Assembly (NCBI GenBank): GCA_963725415.1
Contig: CAVRZY010000196.1
Coordinates: 1-53,906 of the forward strand
DNA: 53,906 nt
From: CAVRZY01 sp963725415
GTDB taxonomy: Bacteria > Acidobacteriota > Terriglobia > Bryobacterales > Bryobacteraceae
Direction: 5' to 3'
A program made the position numbers and the translations under genes. The notes beneath the pieces are model-generated. The model was not told the origin of the DNA, searched no databases, and saw only the letters and a list, made by a program, of their open reading frames with translations. Positions 25,598 through 35,988 of this stretch are shown one piece after another (position 1 is the first letter of the stretch; each line of letters begins with the position of its first letter).

Positions 25598-27224
25598 TCA
25601 CGCAGCCGCGAGCAGGTCAACGATCTTCTGGATGGCGTTGTCGGCCTTGTGGTAGGCGGCTTCGAGTTTGCTGTTAGGTCGATGAACTGGGTCCGGGCGG
25701 TGGTGGAAACGGCTGTTGGCCAGAGGGCCGCAGAGACGCTTGTGGAAGAACAGAAACAGGAGGGCAACCTGGATGCCTTTGCGGGTCAGGCGGTAGGCAT
25801 AGCGGGAGCCGTCCCGCTCCAGCAGAGCGTGGCCCTTGAGCTTGCGCAGATCGTAGCGAAGCTGATTCAGCCCGTAGGCTGTCTGCTGAAAGATGAAAGC
25901 TGGTGAGGACGGCCTGATGGATCTGCCGGGCCGTCCAGCCGGCCAGGGTGGTGCCGGCATGCAGCAGCACCTCCAGCAGCCGGATGATCCGGGTGTCATG
26001 GATCTTGATGCCGGCATAACGGACTGAACCGACGGTGATGGGCAGGGCGATGCGTTGGAGCAGCGGGAAGTCCACGTGGACATTGAGGCACTGAGCCTGG
26101 AAGGCCGGCGAAGCGGTCGGTGATGGTCTGGAATCTTTTCCGCACGGCGTCCAGATGGTCCAGCCCCTTTCTCAGGCCGAAGTCGCGGAGGTTGTTGGAG
26201 CAGAGTTCGTTGCGCAGAAAGGCGGAGAACTTTTCGTACTGCTTGAGGAAGGCGCTCTTCCAGTAGGCCCGGAAGACATGATGGCCGTGCTCGATCTGGT
26301 CGAGGACGGTGGCGAGCTTGCCGCGGAGTTTCTTGATTCAGCCGGACGCCGAAGATCTCGCTGATCTTGTTGGCCGTCAGACGCCACAGGCCGATTTCAC
26401 AGCTTCGCTCGAAGATCTTGTGGATCGGGAAGTGGCGCTTGAAGATGAAGTTGCGGCAGTATTCGATCTGCGCAATGGCGTAGAACCGCGCACAGGTTCA
26501 TCTGGCTGGCGTTCCCGCTTGGAGAACTTCGGTCCCAGGATGAGCGTCCAGTAGTCGAGCTGCTGGCGGATGATCTGCGGGCTGAGCCGGTCGGCGGCGG
26601 CTTGCAGCGCCGCCACATCGTCCACGGCCAGGAAGGCGTTGTCGTTCTTGCGGAAGCCGATGTGGCGGCGGTTCAGTTCCTGCTCGATGAAGGAGTGGCC
26701 GTTGAGGTAGTAGGTGGTCTGGAAGGGAAAGAACGACGCCACGCGCAGGACCATCGGCCCCAGGACTTCGTCCCGGATGTAGAAGTAGTAGTGCGTGAAG
26801 CGGCTGCGCTGGTGCGCCAGGATGCGGTAGTTCGGGTCTTGGGTCGGATACTTGGGCACGCTGATGCGGAAGGTCGGCCCTTGTTCCATGCTCTTGAAGA
26901 TGAAGTAGACGCCGTAGGCGTCCTGTCCTCTCCATGCGCCGCAAGCCGGGCAGGACGTAGTCCTCTTTGCGGACGCCCTTTTCGGCCCATTCGATCGGAG
27001 GTGTGATGGTTGCGGGCGTAGGCTTCGACCCAGTTCTGGTAGTCGTCGGTGCGCTGGCTGAGCACTTCCTTGCTCACCACCGGGATGCCGAGGACCTGGC
27101 GGAAGAAATAGACCACCTGCTCGGGACGGGACAGCCCGCTGAGGTAGCCGTGGATGACGATGCGGTCGAAGCAGTGGTATACAAAAACGAGCAGGCTGCC
27201 AAACAGCTTTGCGAACAACTCCAT
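25598..27224 (-). pseudogene. shattered gene of an unrecognised ~540-residue family, possibly mobile
   Basis: ATG 27224 with AGGGAGG seven bases upstream starts MELFAKLFGSLLVFVYHCFD. Following one protein through at least four frame changes gives RPEQVVYFFRQVLGIPVVSK, FRISVPKYPTQDPNYRILAH, YFYIRDEVLGPMVLRVASFF, a middle helical region with ILGPKFSKRERQ, then VDFPLLQRIALPITVGSVRY, a winged-helix-like YGLNQLRYDLRKLKGHALLE, and the end ADNAIQKIVDLLAAA at 25600. I do not recognise a named domain. I have an impression of similar multi-copy proteins in other bacteria, but cannot verify it. No DDE or serine/tyrosine recombinase motif was found. It lies between a MITE-like element and hairpin repeats. 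Confidence 0.7.
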
Positions 27225-27330
27225 CGGTCGCCTCCCTTGATCCTGCCTTGACAACAAGATCATGGCGCCGGCGACCGATGGAGTCAAATACACTCCTGTT
27301 CAGGGCAGACAGGCCAGGGAAGAAAGGGTT

Positions 27331-27366
27331 CCAAGGGAAAGAAACCGTAGGGTTTCGTTCCCTTGG
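27331..27366. repeat. long hairpin upstream of the shattered gene
   Basis: CCAAGGGAA plus GAAACC at 27331-27346 pairs with GGTTTC plus TTCCCTTGG ending at 27366, one mismatch and a 4-base loop. No T-run follows on either strand, so a terminator is unlikely. It lies about 107 bases upstream of the shattered gene's start and could be an end or a regulatory hairpin of that unit. Confidence 0.6.
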
Positions 27367-27528
27367 GCCGCGGCACGGACTGGCATCCGGGAGAGGCCGA
27401 AAACATCAATGCCGGCGCCGCACTGACCCCGCGCGCTCCCACCAAAAGCCGAACGCCGACCGCTCAGTGCCCGGGCCCGCGAGATTTCAAGTATCCTTGG
27501 CTAGTCCTTTGGAGTGTCCGGCTCGGGG

Positions 27529-27586
27529 CAAAACGGGTACAGGCAACCAATTGCCCACTGCGCAATTGGAGCCTGTCCCCGTTTTG
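27529..27586. repeat. solo hairpin related to the 30-kb array
   Basis: The outer stem CAAAACGGG.T.ACAGGC pairs with GCCTGT.C.CCCGTTTTG with one T/C mismatch; the inner stem CCAATTGC pairs with GCAATTGG. The mismatch position and CGGGTACAGGC core are the same as in the array at 30001-30546, but the terminal and inner arms are different and still complementary. It lies 54 bases beyond the 3' end of the intact kinase gene. Confidence 0.8.
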
Positions 27587-27639
27587 CGCGGTCTCGATAC
27601 CAGAAAGCACTTATCGGACGATGCACTCGCGAGCTTCCC

Positions 27640-29874
<2,235 letters not shown>

Positions 29875-30000
29875 GCAGCGACACCCCGACTTTCTGTGCT
29901 AAGCGCCTGTAGATACAGCATACTCCGGCCCCACTGTCCGTGCAATCGGTTGGTTTGTTGGCGCTCTCCCAGTTTCGTTGAGCGGACTGATGCGGAAGGC

Positions 30001-30546
30001 GTAATTCGGGTACAGGCCACGAATCTTGCAACAGCGGCAAGATTCGCGCCTGTCCCCGAATTACGCGGGGTGCGGGGGGGTAATTCGGGTACAGGCCACG
30101 AATCTTGCAACAGCGGCAAGATTCGCGCCAGTCCCCGAATTACGCGGGGTAGTGCGGGGGGGTAATTCGGGTACAGGCCACGAATCTCGCAAGAGCGGCG
30201 AGATTCGCGCCAGTCCCCGAATTACGCGGGGTGCGGGGGGTAATTCGGGTACAGGCCACGAATCTCGCAAGAGCGGCGAGATTCGCGCCAGTCCCCGAAT
30301 TACGCGGGGTGCGGGGGGTAATTCGGGTACAGGCCACGAATCTCGCAACAGCGGCAAGATTCGCGCCGGTCCCCGAATTACGCGGGGTAGTGCGGGGGGG
30401 TAATTCGGGTACAGGCCACGAATCTCGCAACAGCGGCAAGATTCGCGCCGGTCCCCGAATTACGCGGGGTAGTGCGGGGGGGGTAATTCGGGTACAGGCT
30501 ACGAATCTCGCAACAGCGGCGAGATTCGCGCCAGTCCCCGAATTAC
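30001..30546. repeat. seven-unit array of palindromic hairpins
   Basis: Units start at 30001, 30080, 30162, 30240, 30318, 30400 and 30483, each 64 bases of hairpin with GC-rich spacers of 14-19 bases (with or without AGT). The outer stem GTAATTCGGG.T.ACAGGC pairs with GCC.GTCCCCGAATTAC. The inner stem is CGAATCTTGC/GCAAGATTCG in units 1-2 and CGAATCTCGC/GCGAGATTCG in units 3, 4 and 7, a compensatory T-A to C-G change; units 5-6 are intermediate. The array lies between a kinase gene and a VWFA gene, which are divergent. Short open frames across it are by-products of its near-multiple-of-three period. Confidence 0.92.
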
Positions 30547-30581
30547 GCGGGGCATCAGCCGAGAGGGGGTGAAAGTGGGTG

Positions 30582-30587
30582 GTATAC
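30582..30587 (+). promoter_or_regulatory. -10-like TATACT before the VWFA genes
   Basis: TATACT lies 40 bases before the VWFA start and just after the hairpin array. No good -35 box is seen. A ribosome site (GGGGAGAGG) follows before ATG 30628. Confidence 0.4.
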
Positions 30588-30627
30588 TGGGAGTGGTCGC
30601 AGCCGTACCGCGAGGGGAGAGGCAGTG

Positions 30628-31638
30628 ATGGCTGCGCAGCGGCTTCTTAAATCAATTCCTGTTGTCCTCTGGTGCGGCGCGTTGGCAGTCAGTGGCGCGC
30701 GCGCACAGGGAAAGCCGGATGCCCAAGCCCCCAAGGTCTCCATCCGGCCGAGGCCCAAGCCGCCGAGTCCCGAGAGCAGCGGGCCGCGTACGGCCAACAT
30801 TCGCGTTCAAGCCGAGCTGGTGCTGATTCCGGTGACGGTAACGGACCCGTTGAACCGCTCGGTGACGGGGCTGGAGAAGAAGGATTTTCGGGTGTTCGAG
30901 GACAAGATCGAGCAGTCGGTGACGCATTTCGCTAGCGAAGATGCGCCGCTGTCGGTGGGCATCGTCTTCGACACCAGCGGGAGCATGGGCAGCAAGCTCC
31001 AGAAATCGCGCCAGGCGGTGGCGCAGTTCGTCAAGCAGGCCAATCCCGAGGACGAATTCTTTCTGGTGGAGTTCAGCGAGCGGCCCGAGCTGGTCATGGC
31101 TTTCACCAAGGATCCCGAGGAGATCCAGAGCCGGCTGACCTTCACGCAGTCGAGAGGGAGGACGGCGCTGCTGGACGGGGTGTACCTGGCGATTCACGAG
31201 ATGAAAAAGAACGCGCACAATCCGCGCCGGGCGCTGCTGGTGATCTCGGACGGAGGCGACAACAGCAGCCGGTACACGGAGAGCGAGATCAAGAACCTGG
31301 TGAGGGAGGCGGACGTCCAGATCTATGCGATCGGGATCTTTGAACCGGTGGCAGCCCGCGGGCGGACGGCGGAGGAGCTGTCCGGTCCGAGCCTGCTGAG
31401 CGAGATGGCCGAGCAGACCGGCGGGCGGCACTTCCCGGTGGACAACCTCAACGAGTTGCCGGACATTGCCGCCAAGATCAGCATCGAGCTGCACAACCAG
31501 TACGTGCTGGGTTACGCTCCCAAGAATCAGGAGAAGGACGGAAAGTATCGCCGCGTGCAGGTGAAGCTGGCGCAGCCGCGGGGCATGCCGCCGCTGCGAG
31601 CCTTCTGGCGGCTCGGGTATTATGCGCCCACCCAATAA
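30628..31638 (+). CDS. VWFA-domain exported protein (acidobacterial type), first of two
   Basis: A 336-residue protein with a signal peptide (LKSIPVVLWCGALAVSGARA), a short beta-rich region ELVLIPVTVTDPLNRSVTGL with KKDFRVFEDKIEQ, and a von Willebrand A domain with the MIDAS motif VFDTSGSMGSKLQK and ALLVISDGGDNSSRYTE. This layout matches the VWFA-related family common in Acidobacteria. The end NQYVLGYAPKNQEKDGKYRR is typical. Function is unknown; a metal-dependent extracytoplasmic binding role is expected. ATG 30628 is preferred to GTG 30625 because of the spacing to GGGGAGAGG. The following VWFA gene overlaps its stop by 17 bases. Confidence 0.9.
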   Translation: MAAQRLLKSIPVVLWCGALAVSGARAQGKPDAQAPKVSIRPRPKPPSPESSGPRTANIRVQAELVLIPVTVTDPLNRSVTGLEKKDFRVFEDKIEQSVTHFASEDAPLSVGIVFDTSGSMGSKLQKSRQAVAQFVKQANPEDEFFLVEFSERPELVMAFTKDPEEIQSRLTFTQSRGRTALLDGVYLAIHEMKKNAHNPRRALLVISDGGDNSSRYTESEIKNLVREADVQIYAIGIFEPVAARGRTAEELSGPSLLSEMAEQTGGRHFPVDNLNELPDIAAKISIELHNQYVLGYAPKNQEKDGKYRRVQVKLAQPRGMPPLRAFWRLGYYAPTQ

Positions 31639-32588
31639 GCCGGTGTTTTTCTTCCTGGCAGCCGGGCTGTGTTGGCCAGCGCTGTCTTCGGGACAGGAGC
31701 CTCCCGTGTTTCGGGCCGACACGCGCCTGGTGGTGCTGCACACTACGGTGGTGGACAGGAACGGAAAGCTGATCACCAGCCTGCCCAAGAGCGCCTTCCG
31801 GATCTTCGAGGACGGGGTCGAGCAACAGATGAAGGTCTTCCGGCGTGAAGACATCCCGGTGTCGATGGGGATCGTGATCGACAACAGCGGCAGCATGCGG
31901 GAGAAGCGGCGCAAGGTAGAGGACGCCGCCATGTCGCTGGTGAAAGCCTCCAACCCGCAGGACGAGGTTTTCATCGTGAATTTCAACGACGAAGCCTACC
32001 TGGACGTGGATTTCACCAACGACATCAAGAAGCTGGATGAGGGGGTGGCGCGAATCGATTCGCGCGGGGGCACGGCCATGCGGGACGCCATCGAGTCTCT
32101 CGATGGAACACCTGAAGGCCAAGGCCAAGAAGGACAAGAAGGCCATCGTGGTGGTGACCGACGGAAACGACAACACCAGCGAAATCACGCTGGAGAGGCT
32201 GGTGCAGAAGTCCCAGCAGAGCGAGGTGTTGATTTACACGATCGGGCTGCTCAACGAGGAGGAGCGGCGGGAAGCCAGGCGGGCCAGACGGGCACTGGAT
32301 GCGCTGGCGACGGCCACGGGCGGGCAGGCTTACTATCCCAAGCAGGTGGACGACATCGGGAAGTTTACTCTGGCAGTGGCGCGCGACATCCGCAACCAGT
32401 ACACGCTGGCGTACAGCCCCTCGAAGCCAACCCTGGACGGTGGTTACCGGCAGATCAAGGTGACAGTGCAGGGACCCAACCGGCCCAGCGCGCGGACGCG
32501 CACCGGCTATTACGCCACAGCGGAGATGGGCAAGCCGGCGGTTGCGGCGCGGCCGCTGGCATCCGGCAAAGTGGAGTTCAAGCGATAG
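31622..32588 (+). CDS. VWFA-domain exported protein, second of two, one frameshift
   Basis: Signal peptide KPVFFFLAAGLCWPALSSGQ, then DTRLVVLHTTVVDRNGKLIT, AFRIFEDGVEQQMKVF and the MIDAS motif VIDNSGSMREKRRK. At about 32101 one extra base moves the protein into another frame: RDAIESL is followed by MEHLKAKAKKDKKAIVVVTD with GNDNTSEITLERL, and the end NQYTLAYSPSKPTLDGGYRQ. Repaired length is about 321 residues, equal to its neighbour. It begins inside the 3' end of the first VWFA gene, so the two are coupled. The pair probably arose by tandem duplication but is now well diverged. Confidence 0.88.
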
Positions 32589-32613
32589 AGGCGGCGCGCG
32601 GCTGCGCCGCAGG

Positions 32614-33675
32614 TCAGAGGGTGCGGGTGACCTTGGTGAGGGTGCGGGGGCGGTCGGGGTCGAGTCCTTTCTGAGCTGCCAGGCAGGCGGCGAAAAGCTG
32701 AGCCGGGATGATATAGGGGATAGGTGTGTAGAGATCTTCGGGCGTGATACCCGGGCGGCTGAGCCAGTGGGGCACGACGCAGGACCGGCCGGTGTGCCGG
32801 AGGGCAGCGCCATTGGCCCGATCAGTGAAGAGAAGAGTCTCAGCCTTCAACCGCTGTAGCTTTTCGAGGATCTCCTGGGTGGAAGGCCAGGTGACCCCGC
32901 TGGGAGCGAACAGAAACACGGGGAAGGAAGCCTCCACCATAGCGATGGGGCCGTGGAGGAAATCGGCTGAGGAAAAAGGCTCGGCGACGACGTAGCAGGT
33001 CTCCATCAACTTGAGGCCGAACTCGAAGGCGCTGGCATAGTTCAAGCCGCGGCCGACCACCACGGCACGGTCCATGAAGCGATAGCGTTCGCAACAGGCG
33101 GCGATATGGGGTTCGAGGCGGAGGGCGGCCAAGGCCCATTCCGGCAAGCGCTCCAGATCGGCGAGCCGGATGCGGGCGCCCAAGGCATAAGCCAGCAGAT
33201 AAAGGACGAGTAGCTGGCCGGTATACGTCTTGGTGGCGGCGACGCTTTTCTCCTTGCCGGCCCGGACGAGAAAAACGTGTTCGGCCAGGCGGGCGAGGGT
33301 GCTGGCGGACTCGTTGGTGATGCCTACGGTGAGCGCACCCTGGTGACGGGCGCGTTCGAGAACCATGTTGGTGTCGGTTGATTCGCCGGACTGCGAAATC
33401 GCCACGACGAGGACGTCGCGCAGGTCAAGTGTGGCCTGGTAGAGCGTGAAGACGGATGGCGCGGCCAGGGAGGTGGGGATACCGGTGGTGATCTGAAGGA
33501 GGTAGCGGCCGAACTGCGCGGCGTTATCGGAGGTCCCCCTGGCGGCCAACAGGATGAGCCTGGGAGGGCGGGCCTCGAGGCGTTGTTTGAAGCGCCGGAT
33601 GGGAGGCAGCTCGGCGCGTAGGGTGCGCTCCAGGGCGGCCGGCTGCTGCCGGATCTCTTCCAGCATTTTCGACAT
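32614..33675 (-). CDS. SIS-domain sugar-phosphate deaminase/isomerase (GlmS/NagB-II-like)
   Basis: A 353-residue protein with two SIS domains, like the C-terminal half of GlmS but without the glutaminase domain. Motifs are ILLAARGTSDNAAQFGRYLL, VVAISQSGESTDTNMVLERA, AGKEKSVAATKTYTGQLLVL, VVVGRGLNYASAFEFGLKLM and EPFSSADFLHGPIAM. Such proteins deaminate or isomerise amino-sugar phosphates. The frame opens at 33993, but the family start is ATG 33675 (MSKMLEEIRQQP); no ribosome site, though TATCCT lies about seven bases upstream. Tail to tail with the second VWFA gene. Confidence 0.88.
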   Translation of the reverse strand: MSKMLEEIRQQPAALERTLRAELPPIRRFKQRLEARPPRLILLAARGTSDNAAQFGRYLLQITTGIPTSLAAPSVFTLYQATLDLRDVLVVAISQSGESTDTNMVLERARHQGALTVGITNESASTLARLAEHVFLVRAGKEKSVAATKTYTGQLLVLYLLAYALGARIRLADLERLPEWALAALRLEPHIAACCERYRFMDRAVVVGRGLNYASAFEFGLKLMETCYVVAEPFSSADFLHGPIAMVEASFPVFLFAPSGVTWPSTQEILEKLQRLKAETLLFTDRANGAALRHTGRSCVVPHWLSRPGITPEDLYTPIPYIIPAQLFAACLAAQKGLDPDRPRTLTKVTRTL

Positions 33676-33771
33676 CGTTACGAGGATAACAGGGGTGGCG
33701 GGGAGGATGATGGGGGAATTGTTGCATTGATCACCGCTCCAGCCCATACTCGGCTGAGGAGGACGAACCCC

Positions 33772-34287
33772 ATGGAATCCTATCTGCTTCCCGGTGCCCT
33801 GATTTCGCTGATGCTTCCGATGGCCGCCTGCCAACCTGGTTCCGAGCAACGCGAAGCGGCCAAGCGAGCCGGGGATGTGGCAGCGATCAAGAGGCTTGTC
33901 GGACCGGAATGGGCTGCCGCCTGGATCGCTGGCGACGCTTCGGCTGTCGCAGACTTCTATGCCGAAGACGCAATACTGCTGCCGCAGACCCACCCGCCGG
34001 TGGTGGGCAAGAAGGCAATCCAGTCAGGGTATCAGACCTTCTTTGACCAGTTCAGCATCAAGGGCAGCTCAGAGATTCTGGAGCTGGAGGTAGCAGGCGA
34101 CTGGGCTTTCATGCGGGGAACCTACACAACTACGGTGACTTCGAAGGCCGGCGGCAGACCGATCGAGGAGGATCGCGGCAATTGGCTCTGGATCGTGAGA
34201 CGCCAGCCTGACGGCTCCTGGAAGATCTCCCGTGCCGTGGGCGCCAGCGAGCCGCTGCCCGGTGGCGGACGATCTGGCAGTTTCTGA
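33772..34287 (+). CDS. lipoprotein with SnoaL/DUF4440-like domain
   Basis: A 171-residue protein. The leader LPGALISLMLPMAAC has a lipobox-like end, so the mature protein would be lipid-anchored at Cys20. The rest resembles the NTF2/SnoaL-like fold: WAAAWIAGDASAVADFYAED, AILLPQTHPPVVGKKAIQSG, and GNWLWIVRRQPDGSWKISRA, a typical ending. These are often unknown-function or ketosteroid-isomerase-like proteins. ATG 33772 is used because the lipoprotein leader starts there; the frame opens at 33727. A small membrane protein gene follows after 40 bases. Confidence 0.8.
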   Translation: MESYLLPGALISLMLPMAACQPGSEQREAAKRAGDVAAIKRLVGPEWAAAWIAGDASAVADFYAEDAILLPQTHPPVVGKKAIQSGYQTFFDQFSIKGSSEILELEVAGDWAFMRGTYTTTVTSKAGGRPIEEDRGNWLWIVRRQPDGSWKISRAVGASEPLPGGGRSGSF

Positions 34288-34327
34288 AGCGTCCAAGGAG
34301 AATACACTCCAGATTCACGAGGGTGAC

Positions 34328-34519
34328 ATGAGCAAAAAGCTGTACCTGATTATCTCAGGCGCCATCTTTCTTCTGGTTGGGATCTTCCATCTCCTCAGGC
34401 TTGTGCACCAGTGGCCTATCGTAGTCGGGACGCAGACAATCCCGCAATCCCTGTCCTATGTCGGTTTCCCCGTGGCGACCGGCTACGCCGCCTGGGCCTA
34501 CTGGCTCTTGCGAAGGTGA
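34328..34519 (+). CDS. small membrane protein, two segments
   Basis: A 63-residue protein starting MSKKLYLIISGAIFLLVGIF, with two membrane segments (about 4-26 and 42-60) joined by a short loop containing VVGTQTIPQSLSYVG. GAGGGTGAC directly precedes ATG 34328. No family was recognised with confidence. It follows the lipoprotein gene and may be co-transcribed. Confidence 0.7.
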   Translation: MSKKLYLIISGAIFLLVGIFHLLRLVHQWPIVVGTQTIPQSLSYVGFPVATGYAAWAYWLLRR

Positions 34520-34885
34520 AGAGCTCGCCGCGCGCTGAAGGCCCGATTCCCGATTCCCACCAATCCCTCGCACCGCAAGCCGGGCCCCGGAGAATGGCTG
34601 GCCAAGGGGCCAGCCGCGGGTCTGGGAACCTGCCCCACCAGGTTGTGCGTGCGTGATCGTGGGGAACTGACTGACACTGGTGCTTCAGGACACTACAGCA
34701 CCTGCTCGGACCACTATTCCAGCACCGATTTCAGCCCAGCCATGAGCTGGCCGGCCAGGGCGCCGCTGTTAGGCGGTGGTCGAAGGTCGGGCCGATGAGG
34801 CTGATCCAGCGGATGGCGACTGCCTCCTACCAGTCAAGCGCGCTCGCGGGCTCGGTCGAGGACAGCAACCAAGCGGCAGGCGACG
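34520..34885. other. gap without a recognised gene, holding one copy of a direct repeat
   Basis: About 366 bases with no convincing gene. Bases 34690-34764 resemble 35566-35642 at about 80 percent; on the minus strand both encode similar fragments (AGQLMAGLKSVLE here, GGQFMGGLKSVLEGWSEE there), so they look like remains of a duplicated, unidentified gene on either side of the PIN toxin module. Confidence 0.55.
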
Positions 34886-35299
34886 TCACTCGCGCACAAG
34901 CGCGATGTAGCCCTCCTGCTCGAAATGATGGTCGTTGGTCAGAACCTCCCGGATGCGCTGATGCCTGATCCGGTTCATCGAGATGCAGTCCACCAGGCTG
35001 TATCCCTTATCGAGCCTCCGCATGTATAGATCCAGACCCTCCAGGAAGCTCTCGTGGGACTGTGGGTAGACGGTCACGTCTTCATCATGCAGGAGGTCAA
35101 GAACCCTCTCGGCAGCGATTCGTTGCGCGGTTCTACCCGCCCTCGACATGGCGGTGAGGAACTCACTCAGGACTTCCTCGGTGGTAACCAGATGAACCGG
35201 CCCCAATTGCCTGGTGACCCGTACAGCAAGGTCAGCCCACGGATCGCTGCCTGTTAGAAGGGCCACCCAGTAGACCGTATCGGCGAAAACGGTCTTCAT
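34886..35299 (-). CDS. PIN-domain toxin, VapC-like (second)
   Basis: A 137-residue PIN-domain ribonuclease. It begins KTVFADTVYWVALLTGSDPW with the first active-site Asp, has Glu in VTTEEVLSEFLTAM, Asp in KGYSLVDCISMNRIRH and the late Asp in VLTNDHHFEQEGY. It is a different subtype from the PIN protein at 18309-18788. ATG 35299 overlaps the stop of the small upstream gene by four bases (ATGA). Similar segments at 34690 and 35566 bracket the module. Confidence 0.88.
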   Translation of the reverse strand: MKTVFADTVYWVALLTGSDPWADLAVRVTRQLGPVHLVTTEEVLSEFLTAMSRAGRTAQRIAAERVLDLLHDEDVTVYPQSHESFLEGLDLYMRRLDKGYSLVDCISMNRIRHQRIREVLTNDHHFEQEGYIALVRE

Positions 35300-35487
35300 T
35301 GCTTCGGAGTCCCGTAGAGGTAATGGTCAAGGTTCTCGATGAAATCTCCGGGAAGCTTGTTGAGTTCCCTCTTTGGAATTGCCCGGGCGGCGGCCCTGAA
35401 CCGACGCACAACTGGCAACAGTCTGGCTTTGGGGCACTGGGTTGAAAGAGAGCTGTTCTTTGCAGCAAGGCCGGTAACGGTTCGCAC
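35296..35487 (-). CDS. small antitoxin partner of the second PIN toxin
   Basis: A 63-residue frame from GTG 35487 with GGGGAGG eight bases upstream; it ends RELNKLPGDFIENLDHYLYG then TPKQ. The stop overlaps the toxin start (ATGA). The longer frame to 35982 is not supported. The sequence has no assigned fold, but length, order and overlap are those of an antitoxin. The C-terminal part, a likely toxin-binding tail, is the most protein-like. Confidence 0.6.
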   Translation of the reverse strand: MRTVTGLAAKNSSLSTQCPKARLLPVVRRFRAAARAIPKRELNKLPGDFIENLDHYLYGTPKQ

Positions 35488-35988
35488 GAAGACCACCTCC
35501 CCGACCCAGTATAGCGGGTCAGCCGCCCGAGTGTGCGTTCGCCTGCTACGGCAAGCCGAACGGATGCCCCACAGCAGTTCCTCGGACCAGCCTTCCAGGA
35601 CCGATTTGAGCCCGCCCATGAACTGGCCGCCGGTCCGACGCCGCAAACGGTCCAGACGGCGTCCTACGGCGCGAACCGGCTGGGCCTCGAGGCCGACAGG
35701 TTTGTCTGCATCGACCTCGGCGGCCCGGATGAGGAGTAGGTGAAGGTCATCAGCGTGGCCCCGGACAACCAGAGCTTTAGCGCCATCGTGACGCGTGACC
35801 ACGCTGCCGGCGAGCGTGTGCGACCGACTATCTGGCCGATGCCAGTGCCCCATGAAGGCGACGACTTGGGGTTCGACATTCTCGGGGTCGCTGGGCCGAA
35901 TCCCGGCTCCGATCTGACGGTAATGATCCAGACGTGAGCGCCGAGCTGGTTGTGTCGCGAAGTTCCGCGCGGGAAGCGACAATTGTCC
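35488..35988. other. gap with repeat copy and a doubtful small frame
   Basis: This 500-base gap holds the second copy of the direct repeat (35566-35642) and a plus-strand frame at 35740-35937 (65 residues, starting KVISVAPDNQSFSAIVTRD, ending TVMIQT). The frame just before it (NRLGLEADRFVCIDLGGPDE) may belong to the same decayed gene. No start signal or family was found. Confidence 0.45.

Noticed and set aside
30001..30546. CRISPR-like regular spacing
   Set aside because: Each unit is one large palindrome, and the spacers are short, GC-rich and almost identical; no unique spacers or cas genes are present.
30026..30572. Repeat protein of 26-residue units
   Set aside because: The frames arise because the period is near a multiple of three. 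They shift with the 79-83-base units, lack starts and occur on both strands.
35740..35937. 65-residue plus-strand frame
   Set aside because: Possible remnant only; no ribosome site or recognised domain.
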